Positions 1 to 8,432 of a DNA stretch of 64,000 nucleotides are shown one piece after another. The translations under genes and the position numbers were made by a program. The stretch is from Desmonostoc muscorum LEGE 12446 (lineage in GTDB: Bacteria; Cyanobacteriota; Cyanobacteriia; Cyanobacteriales; Nostocaceae), in NCBI RefSeq assembly GCF_015207005.2, contig NZ_JADEXS020000001.1, positions 6,657,001 through 6,721,000 on the forward strand, given 5' to 3'. Position 1 is the stretch's first letter. Every line of letters begins with the position of its first letter. The notes below the pieces were generated by a model. The model was given only the letters and a program-made list of their open reading frames with translations. It was not told the DNA's origin and ran no database searches.

Positions 1-1427
1 AGTAATTCTTCGGGATTTTTAACTGAGTCTTTGGGTTCTGGAAGCCTTGCTGGTGGTACATTCAAAAAACGATTTAAATACACACTCATCGCCGCATCAA
101 ACACACCTCTTAATAGTTCCACTGTTGGTACTCGTCGTAAGCCTTGATGCACGGCGTTAGCAAAAGTAAATGGATGATGTGCGGAATTCCAATCTCCAAA
201 GTCATTGTTAGTATGAAAACGAGCTACACGCAAGGCCGCTGTATAAGTAACTACGCTTGCTAATTGTTCTTCAGTACAACCTGCTTGGAGTGCATTCAGT
301 AGGGAGTCGGCGATCGCTTGGGGGTCTTCACCTAATAAAATTGGTACTAATTCATCCCAGTTAGACCAAGTTCCTTGTCTAGATTTCCCTGCACTTAAAA
401 CGGTGGGTAATTGCTCAAAAGCTGACTCTAAAATTGCTACCAAATCTACAGGGTAGCGCCAGGAATTAGATTCTTCCATGCGGGATGCATCGGCTAAACC
501 CGAAACTAAGCTAGCGATAATAGGTTCGGCTGCTTGCCAATTCACAGTATCAAGGGCTTCTAGTGCTTTGTTGATAAAATCAAGGGTGTGCCCAATATCA
601 AGATAACGATGATCTGTAGCAGCACAGAATAACATATCTGCAACTTCCTTAGAATTAGCTCCGGAGCGAATCGCAGATACCAAACATCTTTGAGCGGCTT
701 CACTATCACGTACCTGAATAAACTGGCGAAACCAGCTTTTAAGAGTCGGAAAATCAACTTTAGAGTTAGGTAACGGGTGAACGGGAAACAGAGGCGGCGC
801 ACCGGCGCTATCATTAGCTACTGCCGAAAGTCCTTGAAATAAAGCACGGGGTTTGTCTTCTGTATCTAAATAAGGTAGTAGATTCATCATGCAGGTGTGG
901 ATAGTTAAACCTGTACTCCAACCTGCTTTGTTGTAACGAGTGCCAAATTCTAGCCCCGTTTGAAATGGTTCAGCTGGATTGACTCCTAGATCTAAAAGTG
1001 CGATCGTTGATTTAGCAATCACTAAGGAAATATTCTGCTTTAAACCATCTTCCAGACGTTCGCGTTGGTGGGTATGAAGATTAATGGGAGGTGCTAAATT
1101 TACCCAAACTTCACCATCGCGGATCTCTATGGGAAAAGAAGGCACATCATCTGCCCAAGAGTCAAAGGTTCCACCACTAGCAAGATCGAAGCGGGCATAA
1201 TGCCAAGGGCAGGTAACAATACCATCTTTGCAAGTGCTACCTTCTAGGGGAAAGCCCATGTGTGGACAACGGTTATCAATTGCATATACTCTATTGTCTG
1301 AGTAAAACAAAACAATAGTATGTTTTTCCTTGTGGATTAACAAACTGCCTGCTGCCTGAACATCTGCAAGTTTAGCAACAGGCGTATAATGGTCTTTATC
1401 CGTTGGAAATTCAAATATTTGAGTCAT
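1..1427 (-). CDS. Rieske [2Fe-2S] domain protein, 3' part missing (window edge)
   Basis: The reading frame starts at ATG 1427 (MTQIFEFPTDKDHY) and is still open at base 1, so at least 475 residues are present and the C-terminus lies outside. Residues 1 to about 105 form a Rieske ferredoxin-like domain with both cluster-binding boxes: C54-P-H56 and C73-P-W-H76, which would hold a [2Fe-2S] centre through two Cys and two His. The rest is a long, mainly helical region (for example HHPFTFANAVHQGLRR) that I cannot assign to a catalytic fold; no mononuclear-iron oxygenase motif was recognised. It may be an electron-transfer or oxygenase-like protein of unknown substrate. No signal peptide is seen, so it is probably cytoplasmic. 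Its upstream spacer holds an inverted-repeat element. Confidence 0.85.
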   Translation of the reverse strand, partial: MTQIFEFPTDKDHYTPVAKLADVQAAGSLLIHKEKHTIVLFYSDNRVYAIDNRCPHMGFPLEGSTCKDGIVTCPWHYARFDLASGGTFDSWADDVPSFPIEIRDGEVWVNLAPPINLHTHQRERLEDGLKQNISLVIAKSTIALLDLGVNPAEPFQTGLEFGTRYNKAGWSTGLTIHTCMMNLLPYLDTEDKPRALFQGLSAVANDSAGAPPLFPVHPLPNSKVDFPTLKSWFRQFIQVRDSEAAQRCLVSAIRSGANSKEVADMLFCAATDHRYLDIGHTLDFINKALEALDTVNWQAAEPIIASLVSGLADASRMEESNSWRYPVDLVAILESAFEQLPTVLSAGKSRQGTWSNWDELVPILLGEDPQAIADSLLNALQAGCTEEQLASVVTYTAALRVARFHTNNDFGDWNSAHHPFTFANAVHQGLRRVPTVELLRGVFDAAMSVYLNRFLNVPPARLPEPKDSVKNPEEL

Positions 1428-1546
1428 TTAATTTGCACCCAAGTGGAATAAAAAGCTTTACTTATACTGTGGCAAAATTTTCCTTTATTTGAGCATCTTA
1501 AAATTCTAATTTTTGTTAAAAATACCTCTACCGCTTGGAGAGAAAG

Positions 1547-1649
1547 CAATACGCTTGGTTAAGATTTATTGGCAAATAAAACTGGTTTTTCAGACGCGAT
1601 GAATCCCGTCTCTACATGAATACTTTTAGGCTTAACCCAAGCGTATTAG
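1547..1649. repeat. MITE-like inverted-repeat element, about 100 bp
   Basis: The ends AATACGCTTGGTTAAG (1548-1563) and CTTAACCCAAGCGTATT (1631-1647) are inverted copies with one mismatch. The middle carries a small hairpin, AGACG...CGTCT, near 1592-1612. It is non-coding and lies between the Rieske gene promoter region and the end of moeA. Confidence 0.6.
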
Positions 1650-1675
1650 GCTAGTCGTGTTGAAATCACTTTGTT

Positions 1676-2971
1676 TTAAGGCTTAATCAACTGCAAAACT
1701 TCTACCTCTTCTTGTGGAGAAATTAATGTTTTACCCAGCGGTAGAACAGCTAAAGCATTGGTTTGAGCTAAATTAATTAAATTGCCAGAACTGTGACTAC
1801 CACCAGCTTTGTGAAATTCATAAACTCCATCAATTAAATGCAATTTACCCCAAAGATAAGTTTCACGCTTACCATCCGATCGCAATTCATCATGCGATCG
1901 CACTTTTAAAAATACTGGTTCCCAACCTTCTCTAATTCCCGAAAGTTTTTTGATCGCTGGCAGCACAAACCGCCAAAAAGTTACTAATACAGATGCCGGA
2001 TTTCCTGGTAAACCAAAGTAGAGGGGGGAGTGGGGAGTGGGGAGTGGGGAGTAGGGGTTTAGCATTGCTAAACCCGTAGAGGGAGTGGGGAGAGTGGCGA
2101 CGGTGAGGGGTTTACCTGGCCTGATGTCTACAGCTTGAATGTGGATTGTAGCTCCTAGTGATTCGAGAATTTTGTCAACATAGTCATAATCTCCCACTGA
2201 AACACCACCGGAAGATAGAACTATATCAGCGATCGCAGCTGCATCAGTAATAACTTTACTCAGGGCAACTGGTTCATCTTTGACAATGCCCAATAGTAAT
2301 GGTTCTGCCCCACTTTCTCTCACCAAAGCCGCCAGTGCATACTGATTAGAATCCACAATTTGCCCTGGTTGCAATGGTTGATCAACTGTTACCAACTCGT
2401 CACCAGTAGAAAAAATTGCTACACGCGGACGACGGTAAACATTTAATTTTGGACACTGTGCTGCTGCCAACACAGCAATTTCTGGGGCATTTAACTTAAT
2501 ACCTGCTGGTAGTAATTGTGTTCCAGCTTGGTAAAAAGCTGCTTTGTGTCTGACAAATTCTTGGGATTGTGGCGCGGCTAGGATAAAAACGCGGTTTTCT
2601 TCCCGCCGCGTTTTTTCTTGCATAACAACAGTGTCGGCTGCTGCTGGCATTAAGGCACCTGTGAAAATCCGCGCTGCTTGCCCTGCCTGAATCGTACACT
2701 TGGGCTGATACCCAGCCGGAATCTCTTCAATAATTTGCAAAACAGTTGGTTTTTCGGCGCTAGAGTGCTGCACATCTTCGTACCGCACTGCATACCCATC
2801 CATCGCTGAGTTATCCCAATGGGGAAAATCTAAAGGACTGGTGACAGGCGTTGCCAAAATCCGACTATCGGCTGCCAACAAATCTACAACTTCTGTATCC
2901 CGCTGGTTATCCAACGGCTGCACCAAATTTAAGATAATTGCTTGTGCATTGCTGACTGATAGCATAGCCAA
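1676..2971 (-). CDS. moeA: Molybdopterin molybdotransferase MoeA
   Basis: This 431-residue protein matches MoeA, which inserts molybdate into adenylylated molybdopterin in the last step of molybdenum cofactor synthesis. Visible family features are the N-terminal PLDFPHWDNSAMDGYAVR stretch, the central FSTGDELV and SSGGVSVGDYD motifs of the MoCF-biosynthesis fold, and the LPGNPAS motif. The C-terminal domain ends in LPLGKTLISPQEEVEV. The start at ATG 2971 (MAMLSVSNAQAI) leaves the usual N-terminus. About 25 residues between VATLP and YFGLPGNPAS (roughly residues 292-316, rich in Pro, Ser and His) are extra to the family pattern. They are encoded by tandem heptamers plus a hairpin repeat. The flanking conserved motifs are intact, so the gene is probably functional. 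No other cofactor genes are adjacent. Confidence 0.93.
   Translation of the reverse strand: MAMLSVSNAQAIILNLVQPLDNQRDTEVVDLLAADSRILATPVTSPLDFPHWDNSAMDGYAVRYEDVQHSSAEKPTVLQIIEEIPAGYQPKCTIQAGQAARIFTGALMPAAADTVVMQEKTRREENRVFILAAPQSQEFVRHKAAFYQAGTQLLPAGIKLNAPEIAVLAAAQCPKLNVYRRPRVAIFSTGDELVTVDQPLQPGQIVDSNQYALAALVRESGAEPLLLGIVKDEPVALSKVITDAAAIADIVLSSGGVSVGDYDYVDKILESLGATIHIQAVDIRPGKPLTVATLPTPSTGLAMLNPYSPLPTPHSPLYFGLPGNPASVLVTFWRFVLPAIKKLSGIREGWEPVFLKVRSHDELRSDGKRETYLWGKLHLIDGVYEFHKAGGSHSSGNLINLAQTNALAVLPLGKTLISPQEEVEVLQLIKP
2025..2095. repeat. Heptamer repeat plus hairpin repeat inserted in frame in moeA
   Basis: Four near-perfect GGGGAGT units (about 2026-2054) are followed by the palindrome GGTTTAGCATTGCTAAACC and another GGGAGTGGGG run. 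The same hairpin core occurs between genes at 55755-55783 and the same heptamer occurs in dnaG. On the coding strand it reads as PLPTPHSPL-type residues without a stop. Confidence 0.8.
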
Positions 2972-3038
2972 TGGCTCCGGTTTTGTACTCTTAGGTTAAT
3001 TAATCAAAGCAAAAGACCCTTTTAAAACATCCCCTATA

Positions 3039-3674
3039 CTAAGACAACATTGCAGGTAATTTACTAAAAGAAATTACATATTTCTCTCCAATGTTGCGTT
3101 TTAAGATCTGAATCGCCGCTTCATGATATTTCTGCCCAGCACTAGAAGCACAGCCATCTGATACAACGAACGTCTCAAATCCAGCATCAAATAGTCCCAA
3201 AGTTGTAGCCATCACACAAGCGTCTGTATCGACTCCGCACACTGCGATTGTATTAATACCATTACTTTCCAGGGCTTGAAGCAGAGTAGGTAAAAACGCA
3301 GAATATGAAGGCTTATCAAAGGTTTTGCTGACAACCGGAATTAAGGTTTTAGAAAGCTCCGTTTCCTGTCCAGATACCATCTCGTTCCAGTTGAGTTGAC
3401 GCGAGAAGTTAGGATTCAAGTTAAAAAAGCGAGTTGCCCAAACCTGATAAAACTGACTAGCATGAGCAACCACCTTTGGTACAACCGCTTGACATTCAGG
3501 TGTGATTAAAAAGCCATTTTGTAAATCTACCGCTAACAAAATCCCTTTACGTTGTTTTAAAGTAGACTGCACCTGCGCTTTCTGGGCACAGGCAATTTGG
3601 ACGGTTGCCAATGTTCCTGCTAAGGTGATAGCACCCTGAAGGATAGCTCTTCTATTGATTCTTTTTTCTAGCAT
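3039..3674 (-). CDS. Isochorismatase-family cysteine hydrolase with Tat-like leader
   Basis: This 211-residue protein belongs to the cysteine hydrolase superfamily that includes isochorismatase and nicotinamidase. The catalytic Asp lies in LLAVDLQNG (D50) and the nucleophile is C153 in GVDTDACVMATTLGLFDAG, followed by the usual VVSDGCASS. The N-terminus reads KRINRRAILQGAITLAGTLA, a twin-arginine followed by a hydrophobic stretch and an Ala-rich cleavage region. This suggests Tat export or a membrane anchor, which is uncommon for this family. The substrate cannot be deduced. It lies downstream of, and on the same strand as, a sensor kinase gene, about 150 bp away across a hairpin repeat, and 67 bp before moeA. 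Confidence 0.85.
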   Translation of the reverse strand: MLEKRINRRAILQGAITLAGTLATVQIACAQKAQVQSTLKQRKGILLAVDLQNGFLITPECQAVVPKVVAHASQFYQVWATRFFNLNPNFSRQLNWNEMVSGQETELSKTLIPVVSKTFDKPSYSAFLPTLLQALESNGINTIAVCGVDTDACVMATTLGLFDAGFETFVVSDGCASSAGQKYHEAAIQILKRNIGEKYVISFSKLPAMLS

Positions 3675-3734
3675 AGTGTTTATTTACTACTCACCTGTTG
3701 CTGAGTCTAAATTGGGCGTTGCACAACAGCGCTG

Positions 3735-3760
3735 TAGGGGCACAGCATTGCTGTGCCCTT
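3735..3760. repeat. Hairpin repeat between convergent-free minus-strand genes
   Basis: The palindrome AGGGCACAGCATTGCTGTGCCCT, with a short loop, is of the same design (GC-rich stem, ATT/CATTG loop) as hairpins at 6677-6703, 44892-44914 and 55755-55783. It may act as a transcription terminator or mRNA-end stabiliser, but it has no T tract on either side. Confidence 0.6.
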
Positions 3761-3828
3761 ACGAAAGATGTGGTTTTTAAACTTATTTATATTTTGTATT
3801 TATTGCCAGTGCGTAAGCCCTATAGGAC

Positions 3829-5106
3829 TCATAGTTGCAGGGGAAGGTTAATTTGAAAAGTTGAACCTTGACCAACTATACTTTTGACAGTTATTTGCCC
3901 ATTGTATCCTTGCACAATTTGTTGAGCGATCGCCAGTCCGAGTCCAAAGCCGCCTGTTTGCCGAGAGCGAACGGTATCTACACGATAAAAGCGATCGAAG
4001 ATATGCGGTAAATCAGTAGTGGGAATGCCAATGCCGTTGTCTTTAACTTGAATTACCGCACAGTGAGACTGGGTAAAAAGATTTAATTCTACCTTACCGC
4101 CTGCTGGCGTGTATTTGAAAGCATTAGTCAGTAGATTAATCACGGCTTGCTTGAGCAAATTGGCATCAGCTTCTAACATCACGGGTTGTTCTGGAAACTG
4201 GGCGTTGAAATTGAGGTTTTGGGCGGGAGCCTGAGCCGCAAAATCTTCGGCAAGGGATTTCAAGATTTCGCGCAAGTCAACGGGTTTTAATATGGTGTCC
4301 GTCAGCGAACCATTATGACGGGACAGGAAAAGCAGATTATTAATCAGCGTACTCATGGACTTAGCAGTTTCGGCAATATTTTGCAATCGCAATCTTTGTT
4401 CAGATAAATCTTCCGGTGGCATTAAAGCAACCTGGGCATTACTCAATACGGTAGCAACGGGTGCCCGTAATTCATGAGAAGCATCAGCTGTAAATCGCTG
4501 CAATTGCTGATAAGCCCGCAGACTTGGCCGCATTGCCAACCCGCCCAAAAACCAACCCGTGATTCCAATTACACCAAAAGTAACAGGAACCCCCAAAGTG
4601 AGAAACAAGCGGGCTTGGTTCAGGCTACTACGTAGAGAGTTCATGGGAACCGCCGTTTGGAAATAGCCAATTAACTGCTTATCTGACAAAACAGGAAGTG
4701 TGACTTGGCGAACCCAGCTTGTTTTAGTGGGAGAATCTGAATTTAGTGGTGTTTCTAGGGTTTCAAATCCTGGTTCACCTGTGAGTTGTTTATTAGTAGA
4801 CGAACCGATAAACTGCACCAGTTGTTTCTGAGAGTTATACCACCGAGCGTATACTAGTCCACCATTCAACGATGCACCATTTTCTAGAGGAATTTGTTGG
4901 CTGCGCTGATTTTGCCATTGACTTTGATAAAGCGAGTATTCAGTTTTGGCAGCAAAAGCTTTACTTTGTGAAAATAGTTCGTCATCAAAAACCCGCAACT
5001 GTTCTTCCACACTCAGACAGTAGCCCACCCCAGCAAACGCAAACAAAATTCCACCCATCGACAGGGCAAACCAGTGAGCAAGATTACGGCGGCTATGTTC
5101 AAACAT
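3829..5106 (-). CDS. Membrane sensor histidine kinase
   Basis: This 425-residue histidine kinase partners the OmpR-type regulator encoded 190 bp upstream on the same strand. A first membrane helix (about residues 11-31, ALSMGGILFAFAGVGYCL) and a second (about 168-190) enclose a sensor region of about 135 residues. The HisKA box is FTADASHELRAPVATV, with phospho-acceptor H211. The ATP-binding domain shows N (INLLTNAFKYTP), G1 (VKDNGIGIP) and G2 (GGFGLGLAI) boxes. It resembles RppB/NrsS-type kinases of cyanobacteria, but the stimulus cannot be read from sequence. The divergent adaptor and RND pump genes suggest that the pair senses an efflux substrate or an envelope or metal condition. The spacer to the regulator gene consists of heptamer repeats. 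Confidence 0.9.
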   Translation of the reverse strand: MFEHSRRNLAHWFALSMGGILFAFAGVGYCLSVEEQLRVFDDELFSQSKAFAAKTEYSLYQSQWQNQRSQQIPLENGASLNGGLVYARWYNSQKQLVQFIGSSTNKQLTGEPGFETLETPLNSDSPTKTSWVRQVTLPVLSDKQLIGYFQTAVPMNSLRSSLNQARLFLTLGVPVTFGVIGITGWFLGGLAMRPSLRAYQQLQRFTADASHELRAPVATVLSNAQVALMPPEDLSEQRLRLQNIAETAKSMSTLINNLLFLSRHNGSLTDTILKPVDLREILKSLAEDFAAQAPAQNLNFNAQFPEQPVMLEADANLLKQAVINLLTNAFKYTPAGGKVELNLFTQSHCAVIQVKDNGIGIPTTDLPHIFDRFYRVDTVRSRQTGGFGLGLAIAQQIVQGYNGQITVKSIVGQGSTFQINLPLQL

Positions 5107-5294
5107 TGGGGACTGGGGATTGGGGATTGGGGACTGGGGATTGGGGACTGAGAGGTAGGGGAGAGGGGCAGGGAGCAGGGAGCAGAGGAAAAAGAGCTAA
5201 TTTTTTATTCTCCACCTTACCCCCTTCCCCTTGATCCTGGAGCCTCTTCCCAATCCCCAATCCCCAGTCCCCAGTCCCCAGTCCCCAGTCCCTC
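5107..5294. repeat. Inverted arrays of heptamer repeats (GGGGACT/GGGGATT ... CCCCAGT)
   Basis: The left arm (5107-5152) is (GGGGA[CT]T)n and the right arm (about 5249-5292) is its inverse (CCCCA[AG]T)n. A purine-rich then pyrimidine-rich spacer of about 95 bp separates them. It fills the gap between the regulator and kinase genes of one operon and could fold into a long hairpin in their mRNA. This is the short tandemly repeated repetitive (STRR) type known from heterocystous cyanobacteria. Confidence 0.85.
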
Positions 5295-5296
5295 GA

Positions 5297-5971
5297 TTAA
5301 TTTGGCGGATTTAACCGATAACCCATGCGATGCACCGTTTCTATCCAATCTTTGACGCCAATAGTTTGTAGGCGTTGGCGTAAACGGCGAACTAAGGTGG
5401 TAACTGCGTTACTTTCGGGTTCTTCTCCCCAATTCCAAAGGGCTTGCTCAATTTGGCCATGAGATAAGACTTGGCGGGGATGACGCATCATATATTCCAT
5501 TAATTGAAACTCGCGGCTAGAAAGTTGAGTTGTTAAGGAACCACGTTCAAGTATCAAATTCGATAAATGAAGTTGCAAGTCGCCCAGGGTAAGTATATCT
5601 CCTTGCCACATTGGCGATCGCCTTCCTAATGCCCGCACCCGTGCTAATAACTCCACCACATCCACAGGCTTAACTAAGTAATCATCGGCTCCAGCATCTA
5701 AACCTCTGACTTTATCTGAAACGGTGTCTTTCGCCGTCAGCATCAGGATGGGAGCCACTTTACCTGCCCGTCGATATACTTGACACAATTCTACACCGCT
5801 GACTTTAGGCAACATCCAATCTAAAATCAGCAAATCATAGTTTTTGCGAAAGACAAACCACTGCGCTGTGTCACCATCAGTCAACGCATCTACTATATGC
5901 CCTGCTTTTAACAATGCTGCTCGCAGTGGCTCTAACTGTGATGGGTCATCTTCTACTAGTAAGATCAACAT
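5297..5971 (-). CDS. OmpR/RppA-type response regulator
   Basis: This 224-residue protein has an N-terminal receiver domain (1-120) and a C-terminal winged-helix DNA-binding domain (about 130-222). The acidic pocket is E7-D8-D9, the phospho-acceptor is D51 in YDLLILDWMLP, and the switch residues include T79 in MLTAKD and K in DDYLVKPVD. The output domain ends in TLVRRLRQRL and IETVHRMGYRL, typical of OmpR members. It precedes its likely kinase on the same strand and faces the efflux genes across a 93-bp divergent region. Binding to that region would let it control both directions. The RppA/NrsR-like assignment is from overall resemblance; the signal and targets are inferred. Confidence 0.92.
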   Translation of the reverse strand: MLILLVEDDPSQLEPLRAALLKAGHIVDALTDGDTAQWFVFRKNYDLLILDWMLPKVSGVELCQVYRRAGKVAPILMLTAKDTVSDKVRGLDAGADDYLVKPVDVVELLARVRALGRRSPMWQGDILTLGDLQLHLSNLILERGSLTTQLSSREFQLMEYMMRHPRQVLSHGQIEQALWNWGEEPESNAVTTLVRRLRQRLQTIGVKDWIETVHRMGYRLNPPN

Positions 5972-6064
5972 CCAATTTGCTTAGCTTGCTGTCTTTGGTT
6001 ACTTCATAAGCTTAAGATTTAAGGTGAAATAATAACACAGAAGTAACAGTAAGTATTCTATCTC
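5972..6064. promoter_or_regulatory. Divergent promoter region between regulator and efflux genes
   Basis: Ninety-three bases separate the regulator start codon from the start of the small membrane protein that opens the efflux cluster. A short direct repeat (CTTAAG-ATTTAAG, near 6009-6022) could be a regulator site, and an AT-rich stretch follows. No certain promoter boxes were recognised. Confidence 0.35.
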
Positions 6065-6460
6065 ATGCCTTCCATGCAGCAACTTCAACGTTTTCAAGTG
6101 TTGCGATCGCTGGGCTTTGTGTTTTGGTTGTCCTTGCCGTTGATTGGACTAGTTTTTTGGTTGGGAAGCGGCTTTATTGGAGATCGGATTTTAAGTCACT
6201 CCCGCGTCACCAAAAAATATCTGCTAGCCGATACCCAATCAGCACGGCAGATGATGAAAAGAGTAGTAGCGATCGAAGTGCAAATGATTCCACAACAAGG
6301 AATTTCACGGGTGAACGTTAAAACGAGTAGCTCAGTTCTCAAAACCATAGTATTTGAATTTCCAGTCACCGATATGAGCCAACTTCAAGCTACTCTCAGT
6401 CAAGAGTTAGGCTTACCACGCGATCGCGTTAAGGAACTGGTTGTAGAAGTGGGGCAGTAG
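6065..6460 (+). CDS. Small membrane-anchored protein beside efflux genes, function unknown
   Basis: This 131-residue protein has one hydrophobic helix at about residues 15-37 (LGFVFWLSLPLIGLVFWLGS) and a soluble C-terminal part rich in beta-forming residues. I do not recognise a named family. It is the first plus-strand gene after the divergent promoter and precedes the adaptor and RND pump genes, though a 616-bp repeat-filled spacer lies between. Its position suggests a role tied to the two-component pair or the pump, which is inference only. ATG 6065 is used; ATG 6074 is a possible alternative. The frame is consistent in base use with its neighbours. Confidence 0.75.
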   Translation: MPSMQQLQRFQVLRSLGFVFWLSLPLIGLVFWLGSGFIGDRILSHSRVTKKYLLADTQSARQMMKRVVAIEVQMIPQQGISRVNVKTSSSVLKTIVFEFPVTDMSQLQATLSQELGLPRDRVKELVVEVGQ

Positions 6461-6638
6461 GGAGTGTGGGGGGTGTGGGAGGTGTGGGGGAGTTATACCA
6501 ATTCTGTATGAAGATGCGCCAAACTATATGAGGAACGAACCGCAAAGGGCGCAAAGGACACAAAGAAAGAAAGAAGAAGCCAAAAAAATTTGGCGCAGCC
6601 TCACAAAGAAACGGTATTAGAACTTAAATTATTAAGCT

Positions 6639-6734
6639 TATAGCGGTTTGCAATTGCGTCGAGTACAGACAATTCGTAGGGTAGCACCGCTGTGCTACCC
6701 TACCGTGTACCTCATTCAAATGAAAATCGCTATA
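6639..6734. repeat. Small TIR element with internal hairpin (family A)
   Basis: The ends TATAGCGGTTTGCAATTG and CAAATGAAAATCGCTATA are imperfect inverted repeats (14 of 18). The centre is a GTAGCA-CCGC-TGTGCTAC hairpin (6677-6703). Related copies with the same order of blocks lie at 44852-44939 (complete) and 30774-30826 (right half). Confidence 0.7.
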
Positions 6735-6744
6735 AATACTCGTG

Positions 6745-6828
6745 AATGAGTATTTGAACTCCACTAATGAGGCTTTTAACTCCATTAATGAGTATTTTAA
6801 CTCCATTAATGAGTATTTGAACTCAAAA
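6745..6828. repeat. Four 21-bp tandem repeats
   Basis: Units begin at 6745, 6766, 6787 and 6808, with consensus AATGAGTATTTNAACTCCATT. The length is a multiple of three, so on the minus strand they read as a KYSLMEL-like heptapeptide, but the surrounding frame crosses other repeats and is probably not a gene. Confidence 0.75.
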
Positions 6829-6833
6829 CTTAT

Positions 6834-6928
6834 ATAGGACTTACGCAAAAACTCTCTGAAACTCTTATTTCTTTGTGTCCTTTGTGTCCTTTGCGGTTCG
6901 TTTTTTCATGATTTTGCGTAAGTCCTGT
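6834..6928. repeat. Inverted-repeat element with AGGACTTACGCAAAA ends
   Basis: The 15-bp arms AGGACTTACGCAAAA (6836-6850) and TTTTGCGTAAGTCCT (6912-6926) are perfect inverted copies. The right arm of the outer 35-bp inverted repeat lies inside this element, so the two are interlocked. Confidence 0.75.
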
Positions 6929-7076
6929 TTAGTATCCTATGCCCCATGCCCAACTTCGTTTGACATTTGCTTGTCATATTTATCCCATAAACTACAAAAA
7001 AGTAATGTAATTTTACATTTTTCCAAAATATTGACTTTTTGACTCCATCTTTAACCCTTAATAGCTCATTGCCGAT

Positions 7077-8432
7077 ATGGATGATACTTCTGAAGCTCAA
7101 GTTTCAGCCATTGAAACCCAACCAGATAGTTCTGCACCTTCTGAGTTGGCATCTAATCCTTCGGGTAAACCTTGGTTCTGGAGATTGCTTATTTTATTTC
7201 TGGTGACTGGTGGTATTATCCTCTGGCGGATGCTGGCTCCTGGTGGGGGACAACGTTCTTCTGTTGCACAACAGCAGCAAGCGCCAGCCCCAAAGGCAAT
7301 TGAAACCATCGCCTTGGCCAATGGACGGGCTACAAGAAGTGTTCAGCTTTTAGGACAAGTGGAAGCCAGTCAGCAATCAATACTCCGCGCTCAAACGAGT
7401 GGAATTGTGGAAAAAATTCTCGTGCAATCAGGCGATCGCGTGCAAGCAGGTATGGCCATCGCCTTTCTGGACGATACCGAACAGCAATTGGCAATTAGCC
7501 AAGCACGGGCACAATTGGCACAACAACGTAGCAATCTGGCACGTTTGGAAGTTGGTACTCGAAAAGAAATCATTGCTCAACGTCAAGCAGCTGTCACATC
7601 TGCTAAGGCGCGGGAACTGGAAGCACAAGATAATCTCAAACGCACCAGCGATCTTGTTAAAGAGGGTGCTTTGTCTCAAAGATTATTGGTTGAAGCCCAA
7701 ACACAATTAAATAACATCCAAGGAGAACGCTTAGAAGCTGAGGCAGAACTAGCTGAAGCCAAAGCCGGGCCGATTCAGGAAGAAATTGCTGCCCAACGGG
7801 CAAACGTGGAAGCCGCTAGAGCCACCTTAGCCCAAGCTGAATTAGTACAGCAGCGCACTCGAATTCTGGCATCGGAATCAGGTATCGTCCAGACTCGTCA
7901 TGTCAGTAATGGTGATTTAGTCCAAAATTCCAGTGAAATTGTCACCTTAGTAGCAGGCGATCGCTTCGACATTTTCCTAGAGTTACCCGAAGAACTCAGT
8001 GGTACAGTTACCCCAGGTATGACAATCGATCTTAGCGCTCGTGCCTTACCGCAATGGAAACAACGCGCCAGCATCACCACTGTAGTTCCTTCAGCCGATC
8101 CTGCCTCCCGTCGTCAGCGCGTGCGTGTCCAAATTAACAAACCACCAACAGGCTTAATACCAGGAATGGCGATCGCAGGCAATCTCAACATCCCCTCAAA
8201 CCGCCCTAGTTTTGTGGTATCAAGAGATGCATTAACCAGACGCCAAAATCAGTGGTTAGTTTTCACCGTTGCTGATGGCAAAGCCAAACAAATTCCAGTG
8301 GAAATGCTTGCTGACATGGGTAAAGATGTCGCAATTTATCATTCCACCTTACGCACTGGTCAACCCATCGTCCTACGTGGCGGCGACGGATTGCAAGATG
8401 GTGCGCCTGTAAAAATAGTCGATCCAACTTAA
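7077..8432 (+). CDS. Efflux periplasmic adaptor (HlyD/MFP family)
   Basis: This 451-residue membrane-fusion protein would link the inner-membrane RND pump encoded next to it to an outer-membrane channel. An acidic N-terminus is followed by one membrane helix (about 34-52, PWFWRLLILFLVTGGIILW). A lipoyl half-motif (QTSGIVEKILVQSGDRVQAG, about 104-123) precedes a long coiled-coil hairpin (about 135-260, repeated ARAQLAQQRSNL and ERLEAEAELAEAK). The second lipoyl half, beta-barrel and membrane-proximal domains follow (AGDRFDIFLELPEE, SRDALTRRQNQWLVF). Length and order fit the RND-associated subfamily. It is followed after 167 bp by the pump gene and probably shares its control by the upstream two-component pair. 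Confidence 0.92.
   Translation: MDDTSEAQVSAIETQPDSSAPSELASNPSGKPWFWRLLILFLVTGGIILWRMLAPGGGQRSSVAQQQQAPAPKAIETIALANGRATRSVQLLGQVEASQQSILRAQTSGIVEKILVQSGDRVQAGMAIAFLDDTEQQLAISQARAQLAQQRSNLARLEVGTRKEIIAQRQAAVTSAKARELEAQDNLKRTSDLVKEGALSQRLLVEAQTQLNNIQGERLEAEAELAEAKAGPIQEEIAAQRANVEAARATLAQAELVQQRTRILASESGIVQTRHVSNGDLVQNSSEIVTLVAGDRFDIFLELPEELSGTVTPGMTIDLSARALPQWKQRASITTVVPSADPASRRQRVRVQINKPPTGLIPGMAIAGNLNIPSNRPSFVVSRDALTRRQNQWLVFTVADGKAKQIPVEMLADMGKDVAIYHSTLRTGQPIVLRGGDGLQDGAPVKIVDPT

Larger units (their letters stand above)
6534..6902. repeat. Outer inverted repeat pair (35-bp arms)
   Basis: The arm at 6534-6568 (starting AACGAACCGCAAAGGGCG) and the arm at 6868-6902 (ending CTTTGCGGTTCGTT) are inverted copies with two mismatches over 35 bp. 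They enclose a TIR element and tandem repeats, so the whole is a nested composite. Confidence 0.75.
6461..7076. other. 616-bp spacer built almost wholly of nested repeats
   Basis: From left to right it holds a G-rich GTGTGGG run (6463-6492), a long inverted-repeat pair (6534-6902) enclosing a small TIR element, four 21-bp tandem units, and part of a third inverted-repeat element ending at 6926. The last 150 bp are AT-rich and presumably carry the adaptor gene promoter. No convincing gene was found. Confidence 0.7.

Noticed and set aside
5107..5294. Possible CRISPR array
   Set aside because: Units are 7 bp, directly adjacent and without unique spacers; no cas genes are present in the window.
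6624..6848. A 74-codon minus-strand frame with KYSLMEL repeats
   Set aside because: It is made of the 21-bp tandem repeats and crosses the ends of a TIR element; no start signal or family is seen.
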